Source: Pigmentiphaga litoralis
GTDB lineage: Bacteria > Pseudomonadota > Gammaproteobacteria > Burkholderiales > Burkholderiaceae_B
Direction of reading: 5' to 3'
NCBI RefSeq assembly: GCF_013408655.1
Contig: NZ_JACCBP010000001.1
Coordinates: 1,488,001-1,552,000 of the forward strand
Length of the DNA: 64,000 bases
Below, piece by piece: positions 8,990 through 16,631 of the stretch. The notes beneath the pieces were generated by a model. The model worked only from the letters and a program-made list of their open reading frames with translations, did not search any database and was not told the DNA's origin. A program made the position numbers and the translations under genes. Each line of letters starts with the position of its first letter. Position 1 is the first letter of the stretch.

Positions 8990-9028
8990 GGCAGGGGCTG
9001 TGCAGACAGGCAAGATCGGGCCGTCAGA

Positions 9029-10813
9029 TTACTTGGTTCGTGGGACGGTACCGGTCATGGTCGCAGCGCGCAAGAAATCGAAGTCGACCCCTTCGTCGGC
9101 CTGCGTCACCGTGGTCAGGAACAGCTTGCGATAACCACGGTCCGCCGTCGGTTCGACCACCGGCGCCACGCGCGCCCGTTCGGCCAATTCTTCGGCCGAC
9201 ACCAGCAGCGCGATCTCGCGATTCTTGACGCTCAGGCGAATGCGGTCGCCATTCTGCACATAGGCCAGCGGGCCGCCCACGGCCGCTTCCGGCGTGACGT
9301 GCAGCACGATGGTGCCGGCCGCCGTGCCGCTCATCCGGCCATCGGAAATGCGGACCATGTCTTTCACGCCAGCGCGCGCCAGCTTCATCGGGATCGGAAT
9401 GTAGCCGGCCTCGGGCATGCCCGGTGCGCCCTTGGGGCCGATGCGCTTGAGCACCAGCACGTCGTCGGCGTTCACATCCAGATCCGGATCATCCAGGCGG
9501 GTGACCATGTCTTCGGCGTCTTCGAACACCACCGCGCGGCCTTCGTGTTCCATCAATTCAGGCGCGGCGGCCGACTGCTTGATGATCGCGCCGCCCGGGG
9601 CCAGATTGCCACGCAGCACGGCAATGCCGCCCTGCGGGTAGATCGGGTTGTTGAACGGACGGACCACGTCCTGCTTGAACGGCGCACTGGCGGCGTCGAG
9701 CTCTTCGCCCAGCGTGCGGCCCGTGACGGTCATCGCGTTCAGATGCAGCAGCGGCTTCAGTTCGCGCAGCAGCGTGATCATGCCACCGGCCTTGTGGAAG
9801 TCTTCCATGTAATGCTGGCCCGACGGCTTCAGGTCCACCAGCACAGGCGTTTCGGCGCCAAAGCGGTCCAGCGCTTCCAGGTCCACTTCAAAGCCCATGC
9901 GGCCCGCAATCGCGGTCAGGTGGATGATGCCGTTGGTCGAACCGCCAATCGCGAGCAGCACCCGCATGGCGTTTTCAAACGCTTCGGCCGTCAGCACCTT
10001 GTCGATGGTCAGGCGGTCCTTGCTCATTTGCACGGCCAGCGTACCGGTCTGCTCGGCGATACGGATACGGTCGGCCGTCACGGCGGGGGCCGACGCACCG
10101 CCCGGCACCATCATGCCCAGCGCTTCGGCAATACACGCCATCGTGCTGGCCGTGCCCATGACGGAACAGGTGCCCACACTGGCCACCAGCTGATTGTTGA
10201 CGTCCGCAATTTCCTGGTCATCGATCTGGTCCGCGCGGTAGTAGGCCCAGTAGCGGCGGCAGTCGGTGCAGGCGCCAACCCGTTCCGACCGGTGCGAACC
10301 CGTCAGCATCGCGCCCGTGACCAGCTGGATCGCCGGGATGCCGGCCGACGCCGCGCCCATCAACTGCGCGGGCACCGTCTTGTCGCAACCGCCGATCAGC
10401 ACCACCGCGTCCATCGGCTGGGCGCGGACCATTTCTTCGGTGTCCATCGACATCAGGTTGCGCAGATACATGCTGGTCGGCGCGGAAAAGCTTTCGTGGA
10501 TCGAGATCGTCGGAAAGTCCATGGGCAGACCGCCTGCCAGCATGATGCCGCGCTTGACCGCTTCGATCAGCTGCGGCGCATTGCCGTGACAGGGGTTATA
10601 GGCACTGCCCGTGTTGACGATGCCGATGACCGGCCGCGTCAGGGCGCTGTCGGTGTAGCCCGCGCCCTTGATGAAAGCCTTGCGCAGGAACAGCGAAAAG
10701 CCGCGGTCCCCGTAATTGGTGAGCCCCTTCGACATACCTTCCTGGGACATCTCGGGGGTCGTGGAGTGGCCATTGGAGGGGGTAGTGCCAGGCTTTTTAG
10801 GCTGTGAAGTCAT
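9029..10813 (-). CDS. IlvD/Edd-family sugar-acid dehydratase, 594 aa
   Basis: The family removes water from 2,3-dihydroxy acids using an iron-sulfur cluster. The three conserved cluster cysteines are C75 (YNPCHGN), C143 (GGCDKT) and C216 (VGTCSVMG), spaced as in L-arabinonate dehydratase. The segment ACTDCRRYW at 181-189 is typical of the sugar-acid subgroup rather than of the biosynthetic dihydroxy-acid dehydratase IlvD, so a role in aldonate breakdown is more likely than branched-chain amino-acid synthesis. The first 25-30 residues are low complexity, and an internal ATG at 10750 could be the true start. It pairs with a GntR regulator downstream and a divergent Bug receptor upstream. The exact substrate is not assignable. 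Confidence 0.88.
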   Translation of the reverse strand: MTSQPKKPGTTPSNGHSTTPEMSQEGMSKGLTNYGDRGFSLFLRKAFIKGAGYTDSALTRPVIGIVNTGSAYNPCHGNAPQLIEAVKRGIMLAGGLPMDFPTISIHESFSAPTSMYLRNLMSMDTEEMVRAQPMDAVVLIGGCDKTVPAQLMGAASAGIPAIQLVTGAMLTGSHRSERVGACTDCRRYWAYYRADQIDDQEIADVNNQLVASVGTCSVMGTASTMACIAEALGMMVPGGASAPAVTADRIRIAEQTGTLAVQMSKDRLTIDKVLTAEAFENAMRVLLAIGGSTNGIIHLTAIAGRMGFEVDLEALDRFGAETPVLVDLKPSGQHYMEDFHKAGGMITLLRELKPLLHLNAMTVTGRTLGEELDAASAPFKQDVVRPFNNPIYPQGGIAVLRGNLAPGGAIIKQSAAAPELMEHEGRAVVFEDAEDMVTRLDDPDLDVNADDVLVLKRIGPKGAPGMPEAGYIPIPMKLARAGVKDMVRISDGRMSGTAAGTIVLHVTPEAAVGGPLAYVQNGDRIRLSVKNREIALLVSAEELAERARVAPVVEPTADRGYRKLFLTTVTQADEGVDFDFLRAATMTGTVPRTK

Positions 10814-10822
10814 GTCGATTTA

Positions 10823-10834
10823 ATTATCAATAAT
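10823..10834. promoter_or_regulatory. Palindrome, candidate regulator site between dehydratase and Bug genes
   Basis: ATTAT and ATAAT form perfect 5-base arms around a 2-base centre. The site lies 10 bases upstream of the dehydratase ATG and 5 bases before the -35 box of the divergent Bug promoter. A bound protein could affect both genes. The nearby GntR regulator is the natural candidate, though the sequence is AT-rich and may be chance. Confidence 0.35.
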
Positions 10835-10838
10835 ATTC

Positions 10839-10867
10839 TTGACGATGATGCTACCCGCTTCTATAGT
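10839..10867 (+). promoter_or_regulatory. Sigma-70-type promoter of the Bug receptor gene
   Basis: TTGACG (10839-10844) and TATAGT (10862-10867) are separated by exactly 17 bases. This is close to the consensus, and transcription would begin near 10874, about 48 bases before the GTG start. The expected leader begins with a short GGGG-CCTGA-CCCC hairpin (10879-10891). Confidence 0.65.
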
Positions 10868-10921
10868 CGGTCACAAGAGGGGCCTGACCCCTTACTTATA
10901 AAAATGCCTGGAGATCGACGC

Positions 10922-11938
10922 GTGAAGCTCTGTACATCCTCCCCCCGTGCCCTCAATCCCCTGCGTCGCCACCTGTTGCTCGCGCTTGCGGTGGCTGGCG
11001 TAGCCGGCGCTCCCCTTCTTGCCCACGCTGCGGACGACTATCCCAGCAAGCCCATTCGCCTGGTCGTGCCCTATCCCCCAGGGGGCGCCACCGACGTGAT
11101 CGGCCGTGTCATTGCGCAGAAGCTGTCGGCCGCGCTGAATCAACAAGTGGTCGTTGACAACCGTGCCGGCGCCACCGGCAACATCGGCGCCGCGGCCGTC
11201 GCCACCGCGGCACCCGACGGCTACACGTTGCTGATGGGCGCGCTGACCAGCCATGCCATCAACGCAACCCTGTTCGCCAAGACGGTCAGCTACGACCTGG
11301 AAAAAAGCTTTACGCCAGTCGGCATCGTCGGCTCCGTGCCGCTGGTGTTCGTCGTCAACCCGACCGTCAAGGCACAGAACCTGACCGAGCTCATCGCCCT
11401 GGCCAAGAAGCAGCCCGGCTCGCTGACCTTCGCATCGTCAGGCAGCGGATCGCCGCAGCACCTGGCCGGTGAAATGTTCAAGAAGATGGCCGGCATCGAC
11501 ATGCTGCACGTCCCGTACAAGGGCAGCGGCCCCGCCATGACCGACCTGGTCGGCGGACAAGTCCTGAGCATGATCGAAACCGCCCCGGCTGCGCAGGGCT
11601 TCATCGCGTCCGGCAAACTGCGCGCCCTGGCCGTCGCATCGAAAGACCGCGTCAGCACGATGCCCGACGTCCCGACCGCCGCCGAAGCCGGCCTGAAAGG
11701 CTTTGAAGTCAGCTCCATGTTCGGCATCCTGGCCCCCGCCGGCACGCCCAAAGCCGTGGTCGACAAGCTGACCTCGGAAATGAAAAAAGCCTTGAGCACG
11801 CAAGACGCCAAAGACGCCCTGCTGCAACAAGGCGTCATCGCCAACTACGCCGCCCCCCCCGAAGCCGCCACCGCCATCAAAACCGAAGTCGCCAAATGGG
11901 CCAAGGTCATCACTGACGCCAACGTCAAAGCCGACTGA
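10922..11938 (+). CDS. Bug-family tripartite tricarboxylate-type solute-binding protein, 338 aa
   Basis: A periplasmic receptor of the Bug (TctC-like) family, which binds carboxylates and other small molecules. A signal peptide covers roughly residues 1-36 (basic RALNPLRRH, Leu/Ala core, LLAHA cleavage site). The mature start, DDYPSKPIRLVVPYPPGGATD, is the family signature. The GTG at 10922 was chosen because GGAG lies 8 bases before it. An ATG 18 bases earlier lacks a ribosome site. No TctA or TctB membrane genes are nearby, as is usual for the many orphan Bug proteins of Alcaligenaceae. Divergence from a sugar-acid dehydratase suggests it may bind an aldonate or related acid; this is inference. 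Confidence 0.93.
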   Translation: MKLCTSSPRALNPLRRHLLLALAVAGVAGAPLLAHAADDYPSKPIRLVVPYPPGGATDVIGRVIAQKLSAALNQQVVVDNRAGATGNIGAAAVATAAPDGYTLLMGALTSHAINATLFAKTVSYDLEKSFTPVGIVGSVPLVFVVNPTVKAQNLTELIALAKKQPGSLTFASSGSGSPQHLAGEMFKKMAGIDMLHVPYKGSGPAMTDLVGGQVLSMIETAPAAQGFIASGKLRALAVASKDRVSTMPDVPTAAEAGLKGFEVSSMFGILAPAGTPKAVVDKLTSEMKKALSTQDAKDALLQQGVIANYAAPPEAATAIKTEVAKWAKVITDANVKAD

Positions 11939-11971
11939 CGCCCCGCAGCAGATAAACCGCAGCAGCAAGAC

Positions 11972-12010
11972 AATCGGCCCCGAAGCATCACTGCCTCGGG
12001 GCCGAATCTT
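11972..12010 (+). terminator. Rho-independent terminator after the Bug gene
   Basis: TCGGCCCCGA (11974-11983) pairs with TCGGGGCCGA (11996-12005), with a 12-base loop. A short weak T-rich run (ATCTTAT) follows. It lies 35 bases after the Bug stop. Confidence 0.6.
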
Positions 12011-12115
12011 ATCGATCACAGGAATCGGTAGCCCAGAGCGACCAAGCGCCACCCGCAGCATTACAGCTCCCCCCTCCAGGGCACAGCGGATCTGGCTCCG
12101 CCAGTCCGCCAGTGC

Positions 12116-12152
12116 CGCCCCCTTGGGGGGAGGCGCGAAGCGCCTAGGGGGG
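12116..12152 (-). terminator. GC-rich double hairpin downstream of the VWA gene
   Basis: Read on the minus strand directly after the VWA stop, AGGCGC-TTC-GCGCCT (12131-12145) forms one hairpin. CCCCCC-AA-GGGGG (12117-12130) forms a second right next to it. There is no T tract. It could act as a terminator or RNA stabiliser for the MoxR/DUF58/VWA operon. The very GC-rich, self-paired design resembles short dispersed elements seen at gene ends in related genomes. Confidence 0.4.
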
Positions 12153-12153
12153 G

Positions 12154-13206
12154 CTAAAGTATTCTGCCGAACCACCACATCGACAGCAACGCGGCCACCA
12201 TCGTCAGCATCGCGCCCAGCGCCACGAACAACGCTGACACTTCCATCGGCTCTTCCTTGTCGTACGCCAGGCGCATCGCCAGCGACTGATAGATCGTCTT
12301 CAGTTCCTTGGCGTTATCCGCGCGGAAATATTCGCCGCCACTGGCCGACGCAATCTTCTTCAACGCCTCGTCATCCAGCCGAACCCGCATCGACCATCCG
12401 TCCACGCTCAGTGTCGCGCCCTCGTTCGTCCCGACGCCGACGGTATAGATCCGCACGCCATGCGACGCGGCCACATCCACGATCTTCATGGGATCCGGCC
12501 CGGTATTGCTCTGGCCATCCGACAGCAACACGATCGCCACCGACCGGTTGGATCCCGGCGTGGCGGGCGGCGCTTCGGGATCGATCTTGGGCGGCACGGC
12601 GCCGTAGGTCGGACGGCCGCTGATCAGCCCTTCCACATCCAGGTCGGCCGCCGGCAGCAGGGCCGCCAGCGAAATGATCAGCCCACTGCCCAATGCCGTG
12701 CCGCGCTGGATCTGCAGGTTGTCGATGGCCGCCGTGGCGTCTTCCCGCAGCCGTGTCGGCGACTGCACCAGCGCCGCCGCACCCGCAACCGCGACGATGC
12801 CCAGACGCACGTTGTGAGGCTGATCATCAATGAAGGCCTTGGCGGCGGTTTGCGAAGCGACCATGCGGCTCGGCTTGACGTCGTCGGCCCGCATGCTGCC
12901 CGACATATCCATGGCCAGCACCACGGTTTCGAGCCGCGACGGCAGCTTGACCACTGCCTGCGGCCGCGTAACCGCGAACAGCATGGCGCACAGTCCCAGC
13001 AGCAGGATGACAGCAGGCAGGTGCCGGCGCATGCGGCTGTCGCCCACGGCCGCCCCCACCAGGTCCAGGCTGGGATAGCTGGCCGCCACGCGCCGCCGCC
13101 GCGCAAGCAGGCGCACGTACAGCAGCACCAGCACCGGCACCAGCAGATACAGCCACAGCATGCGCGGCCACAGCAGGGTCAGGTGCCCGAAGTGATCCAT
13201 GTTCAT
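12154..13206 (-). CDS. BatA-like VWA-domain membrane protein, 350 aa
   Basis: Two transmembrane helices near the N-terminus (about 16-34 and 63-80) are followed by a periplasmic von Willebrand A domain with an intact metal site (DMSGSM: D100, S102, S104; later LLSDGQSN). A third helix sits near the C-terminus (about 325-347). This is the layout of BatA/BatB proteins that work with MoxR ATPases. It is last in the operon protease, moxR, DUF58, small ORF, VWA. Its ATG overlaps the stop of a 22-codon ORF (ATGA). The cellular role of such modules in betaproteobacteria is poorly known; envelope stress or protein-complex assembly is assumed. A same-length paralogue is at 16632-17684. Confidence 0.85.
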   Translation of the reverse strand: MNMDHFGHLTLLWPRMLWLYLLVPVLVLLYVRLLARRRRVAASYPSLDLVGAAVGDSRMRRHLPAVILLLGLCAMLFAVTRPQAVVKLPSRLETVVLAMDMSGSMRADDVKPSRMVASQTAAKAFIDDQPHNVRLGIVAVAGAAALVQSPTRLREDATAAIDNLQIQRGTALGSGLIISLAALLPAADLDVEGLISGRPTYGAVPPKIDPEAPPATPGSNRSVAIVLLSDGQSNTGPDPMKIVDVAASHGVRIYTVGVGTNEGATLSVDGWSMRVRLDDEALKKIASASGGEYFRADNAKELKTIYQSLAMRLAYDKEEPMEVSALFVALGAMLTMVAALLSMWWFGRIL

Positions 13207-13271
13207 CTTGCTACCCTTGCCTTTGCCTTTGCTCTTGCCTTTGCTCTTGCCTTCGCCTTGGCGCTTGCCAT
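13203..13271 (-). CDS. Small basic repeat ORF coupled to DUF58 and VWA genes, 22 aa (hypothetical)
   Basis: The ATG overlaps the DUF58 stop (TGATG) and the TGA overlaps the VWA start (ATGA), so the ORF exactly fills the gap. It would encode an almost perfect alternation of Ala with Lys or Arg (MASAKAKARAKARAKAKARV...), from a 54-base hexanucleotide repeat. It may be a translational bridge keeping ribosomes loaded from DUF58 to VWA, a tiny basic peptide, or simply a repeat that fell in frame. No homologue is recognised. Confidence 0.4.
   Translation of the reverse strand: MASAKAKARAKARAKAKARVAR
13217..13270. repeat. Hexanucleotide tandem repeat, about nine TTGCCT-type units
   Basis: Six-base units read TTGCCT, TTGCCT, TTGCTC, TTGCCT, TTGCTC, TTGCCT, then three degenerate ones. 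The array fills the DUF58-VWA gap. Since the unit length is a multiple of three, copy-number changes would keep the small ORF in frame while changing its length and the distance between the flanking genes. Confidence 0.85.
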
Positions 13272-14287
13272 CACCGGCCGGCGCGCCGCGCCAGCGGATT
13301 GACGCCCGATGCCAGCTGCCCGCGCCGTTTGCGCTGGCGAATGAAATGCAGCAGCGCCGAATCCAGCTTGTCCATCGTGCTCAGTTCCAGGCAGTCCACG
13401 CCCGCATTGCTCAGCGCATCGCGCAGGTCCGCTTCCCGCTTGGCAGCCGCTTCCATGAAGCGCTTCCGAAAGCCCGGATCATGCGTGTCCACGAACAGCT
13501 GCTCGCCCGTTTCCGCGTCCTGCATCATGACCATGCCCAGGTCCGGCAGCTCAAGCTCCAACGGGTCGTACAGCCGCACCGCCACCACTTCGTGACGCTG
13601 CGCCAATTGCGCCAGCGCCTTGGTCCAGCCCGGTTGACTGATGAAGTCGGACACCACGAACACCACCGACCGCCGCTTGATGGCCGACTGCGCCTGCGTC
13701 AGCAATTCCTGAAGATCGGTCTGCCGCTGCGCGGTGGCCGCCTTGGACTTGAGCATGCTGTCCAGCACATGCAGCACGTGCCGCCGGCCAGACCGGGCCG
13801 GAATGGTCTGCATCCCGTCGGCGGAATACAGCACGGCGCCGATGCGGTTGCCGTTACGCGTCAGCAATCGCGCCAGCACGCCCACGAATCCGGCCGACAT
13901 GCCGCGCTTGCGCACTGCCTGCGACCCAAAATCCAACGATCCGCTCAAGTCCAGCAGGAACCACCCCGCCACCTCGCGATCTTCCTGAAACTCGCGCACA
14001 TACGGCGTCTGCAGACGCGCCGTCACGTTCCAGTCGATGTAGCGCACGTCATCTTGCGGCTGATACTCGCGCAGTTCGGCCAGGTCCAGGCCGTAGCCGC
14101 GAAACAGGGTGCGGTAATCGCCTTGCAGCAGCCCGTCCAGCCGCCGCACCACCGTCCATTCCAGACGCTGCAGCAGCTGCTCCGGATTGGGCAGGCCGGC
14201 GCTGGCCGACGACGGCGAAGGAGCCGGGGTGGCGGCTGCCTCGCCCGCGGCGCGCGCCGCCTTACGCTGTCGCTTCAACCCGAACAT
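13271..14287 (-). CDS. DUF58 domain-containing protein, 338 aa
   Basis: A cytosolic-looking protein with the DUF58 core: about residues 75-130 contain the signature DVRYIDWNVTARLQTPYVREF, followed by a VWA-like fold in the rest (LLDLSGSLDFGS, FVVSDF). DUF58 proteins are almost always encoded beside MoxR ATPases and VWA proteins and are thought to form a chaperone-like complex with them. The start at 14287 lies 25 bases inside the moxR gene, a coupled overlap. The first 35 residues are Ala-rich and basic. There are no transmembrane segments of note. Its biochemical activity is unknown. Confidence 0.9.
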   Translation of the reverse strand: MFGLKRQRKAARAAGEAAATPAPSPSSASAGLPNPEQLLQRLEWTVVRRLDGLLQGDYRTLFRGYGLDLAELREYQPQDDVRYIDWNVTARLQTPYVREFQEDREVAGWFLLDLSGSLDFGSQAVRKRGMSAGFVGVLARLLTRNGNRIGAVLYSADGMQTIPARSGRRHVLHVLDSMLKSKAATAQRQTDLQELLTQAQSAIKRRSVVFVVSDFISQPGWTKALAQLAQRHEVVAVRLYDPLELELPDLGMVMMQDAETGEQLFVDTHDPGFRKRFMEAAAKREADLRDALSNAGVDCLELSTMDKLDSALLHFIRQRKRRGQLASGVNPLARRAGR

Positions 14288-15278
14288 GTGTGTCCAATGG
14301 CCGGTCAGGCGCAGGAATGGCTTTCAGGATGCGCATGATCAACTGATCGGCGGTCAGGCCGTCGGACAGCGCTTCGTAGGACAGCACCAGGCGATGCCGC
14401 AGCACGTCGGGCACCAAGTCGATCAGATCTTCAGGCAGCACATAGCTGCGGCCGCGCAGAAAGGCCAGCGCGCGGCTGCCTTCAATCAGGTTGATGGTGG
14501 CGCGCGGGCTGGCGCCGAACGTCATGTAGCGGGCCATGTCGCCCAAACCATAACGGTCGGGCCGGCGCGTGGCCGATACCACCTTGACGGCGTATTGCAT
14601 GATGCCAGGGTCCACATACACCCGGCGGCACTCGGCCTGGATGTCGCGCAATTGTTCGATCGACGCGACCGCCGCCACTTGTGTCGCCACTCCCGTCACG
14701 CGCGACGCGATCACGAACTCTTCTTCTTCGCTCGGATAGTCGATCAGCACTTTCATCATGAAGCGGTCGACCTGCGCTTCGGGCAGCGGATAGGTGCCCT
14801 CGGTTTCGATCGGATTCTGCGTGGCCATGACCAGGAAGGGCGATGGCACCTTGTGCGTTTCGCCCGCGATCGTCACCTGCCGCTCCTGCATGACTTCGAG
14901 CAGGGCCGACTGCACCTTGGCGGGCGCGCGGTTGATTTCGTCCGCCAGCAGCAGGTTGGTGAACACCGGCCCCAGCACGGTGCTGAATTCGCCGCTTTTC
15001 TGGTTGTACATGCGCGTGCCGATCAGGTCGGCCGGCAACAGGTCAGGCGTGAACTGGATGCGCTTGAACGATCCGCGCACCGTGCGCGCCAGGGTGTTCA
15101 CAGTCAGCGTCTTGGCCAGCCCCGGCACCCCTTCGACCAGCAGGTGCCCCTGCGCCAGGATCGCCACCATCACGCGTTCCAGGAAGTGGTCCTGCCCCAC
15201 CACCACACGCTTGACTTCGTACAGCACCTTCTCCATCAACGAAGCGGTGTCCAGTCCCTGCGTTGCCTTGTCTTCCAT
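14262..15278 (-). CDS. MoxR-family AAA+ ATPase, 338 aa
   Basis: A hexameric AAA+ chaperone of the MoxR class. Walker A is EGVPGLAKT (about 49-57) and Walker B is LLLADEINRAP (about 110). The sensor region LVMATQNPIETEGTYPLPEAQ and an arginine-rich lid follow. The start was set at ATG 15278 (MEDKATQ), matching family length; 24 extra upstream codons are in frame but have no ribosome site. Neighbours are an S1C-type protease upstream (79-base gap) and DUF58 downstream (26-base overlap). The module probably remodels or activates an envelope complex; the client is unknown. It is not the CoxD maturation factor of the nearby molybdenum hydroxylase, because it travels with DUF58 and a membrane VWA. 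Confidence 0.93.
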   Translation of the reverse strand: MEDKATQGLDTASLMEKVLYEVKRVVVGQDHFLERVMVAILAQGHLLVEGVPGLAKTLTVNTLARTVRGSFKRIQFTPDLLPADLIGTRMYNQKSGEFSTVLGPVFTNLLLADEINRAPAKVQSALLEVMQERQVTIAGETHKVPSPFLVMATQNPIETEGTYPLPEAQVDRFMMKVLIDYPSEEEEFVIASRVTGVATQVAAVASIEQLRDIQAECRRVYVDPGIMQYAVKVVSATRRPDRYGLGDMARYMTFGASPRATINLIEGSRALAFLRGRSYVLPEDLIDLVPDVLRHRLVLSYEALSDGLTADQLIMRILKAIPAPDRPLDTHVRVEATA

Positions 15279-15357
15279 AAGCCGATTCCCTGAGCGATGA
15301 CTATGAATGAATGCGTGAATGACGGGTGGCGTGCACGAACGCGTGCGCAACGCCCGA

Positions 15358-16476
15358 TCAGAACGGCGGAATCCCCACTGCGCTGCCTGCCGATTCGATG
15401 GTGGTCGCGAACCCGATGCCGATGAAGGTATGCGCTTCGGTCGGGTTCAGGATGGCGGTGACGATGCCGACCACTTCGCCATCCATCGACACCAGCGGAC
15501 CGCCGGAATTGCCCGGGTTGGCCGCCGCGTCGAACTGGATCAGCTTGGTCAATTCCTGCTTGCCCTGGGGGGATACAAAGGCGCGGTCCAGGCCCGATAC
15601 GACGCCCGACGATACCGACGGGCCGATGCCGAACGGGAATCCGACAGCAACCACTTCGTCACCCGGACGCAGGTTGGCGGTGCTGCCCAGCGTTGCAGGC
15701 GGAAGGTCATCGGGCGTGGACTTGGCCTTAATGACGGCCAGGTCCTTGTCGGGCTGGACGCCGACCACTGTGGCTTCGGACTCGAAGCCGTCAAAAAAGG
15801 TAACGACCAGACGCTTGGATCCGGCGATCACATGGAAATTGGTCAGGATCGTGCCGTCTTCCACCACCACGACCCCAGACCCGACACTGCCGCGGTCTTC
15901 GTCGGGCGTCTCCTCCTTGCCGGACGGTGCACCGGGCTTGGCGCCCCGTTCGCCGTCGCGCGGCGCGCCGGGCTTACCCGCGTCGGCCTGGCGGTTGGGC
16001 GGCTTGCCGCCATCATTGCGTGGTTTTTCCTGCGGCGACGGCACGGTGTCGGCCTTGGGTACGGCGCCCTGTGGCTTGGTCTCGGTGGGGACGGTATCGG
16101 GATACCCGCGCACCCGCACCACCGACCGGCGCACCGCTTCGGCCGCACGCGCAGGGCGTGAGGGCAATGACTGCGTTTCGAGCGTGTGCAGCACCGCGGC
16201 GTTGATGTCTTCCTGCGTCAGCGGGGCCTGGCCACCCGGCGCGGCCCGCAGCAACAGGGCCAGCACGCCCGCGCAAAGCAGGCCGGCGAAAAACATCGCG
16301 GCCTTGTCGTGGCGGCGCAGGAAAGCGCGGGTGCGGGAGGGGGGACGTGAGTCGGTGGGGGATGCAGAAGCAGGAGGGGATGACGCGGAGGAAGGCGGCG
16401 CTGCCGAGGGCATGGCCTGCGCACTCGGGGCCGATGTCGGCCGACTCGTGCTGCTGTAGAGTGGTGCTCGCTTCAT
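15358..16476 (-). CDS. Membrane-anchored trypsin-like serine protease without PDZ domain, 372 aa
   Basis: One transmembrane helix (about 60-77) follows a Ser/Pro-rich cytosolic tail. The protease domain has the full triad: H215 (LTNFHVI), D245 (KDLAVI) and S324 (GNSGGP), as in DegS/HtrA. The sequence ends at VGIPPF soon after the barrel, so the PDZ domain is missing. A Pro/Gly/charged insert of about 70 residues (125-196) sits between the first strand and the GSVGSG strand, in the place of the regulatory LA loop of DegP/DegS. The domain should face the periplasm. It is the first gene of the MoxR/DUF58/VWA operon and may cut or guard the same envelope client. Confidence 0.9.
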   Translation of the reverse strand: MKRAPLYSSTSRPTSAPSAQAMPSAAPPSSASSPPASASPTDSRPPSRTRAFLRRHDKAAMFFAGLLCAGVLALLLRAAPGGQAPLTQEDINAAVLHTLETQSLPSRPARAAEAVRRSVVRVRGYPDTVPTETKPQGAVPKADTVPSPQEKPRNDGGKPPNRQADAGKPGAPRDGERGAKPGAPSGKEETPDEDRGSVGSGVVVVEDGTILTNFHVIAGSKRLVVTFFDGFESEATVVGVQPDKDLAVIKAKSTPDDLPPATLGSTANLRPGDEVVAVGFPFGIGPSVSSGVVSGLDRAFVSPQGKQELTKLIQFDAAANPGNSGGPLVSMDGEVVGIVTAILNPTEAHTFIGIGFATTIESAGSAVGIPPF

Positions 16477-16631
16477 CCTCTGACCCTCAAGATTCGCATC
16501 GGCCTGGCAGGAACCAAGTTAACACTTTCACTCCGGATTTGGTACATCCGTCTTTACCAGCGACAGGGTTCATGTGCATACTGGGGCTGACGATTTCCTC
16601 CGTCTTGCAGCCCGACGAACAAGGAGCATCC

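Noticed and set aside
8240..10807. 855-codon plus-strand open frame over the dehydratase and GntR
   Set aside because: It lies opposite two clear genes; the composition is shadow-like and it has no family signature.
9029..10813. Biosynthetic IlvD
   Set aside because: The ACTDCRRYW segment and the neighbours fit a sugar-acid dehydratase. No ilv or leu genes are close.
14262..15278. MoxR ATPase as the CoxD maturation factor for the nearby CoxLMS enzyme
   Set aside because: It is encoded with DUF58 and a membrane VWA protein, not with CoxE/CoxF-type genes, and is separated from the hydroxylase by an unrelated dehydratase unit.
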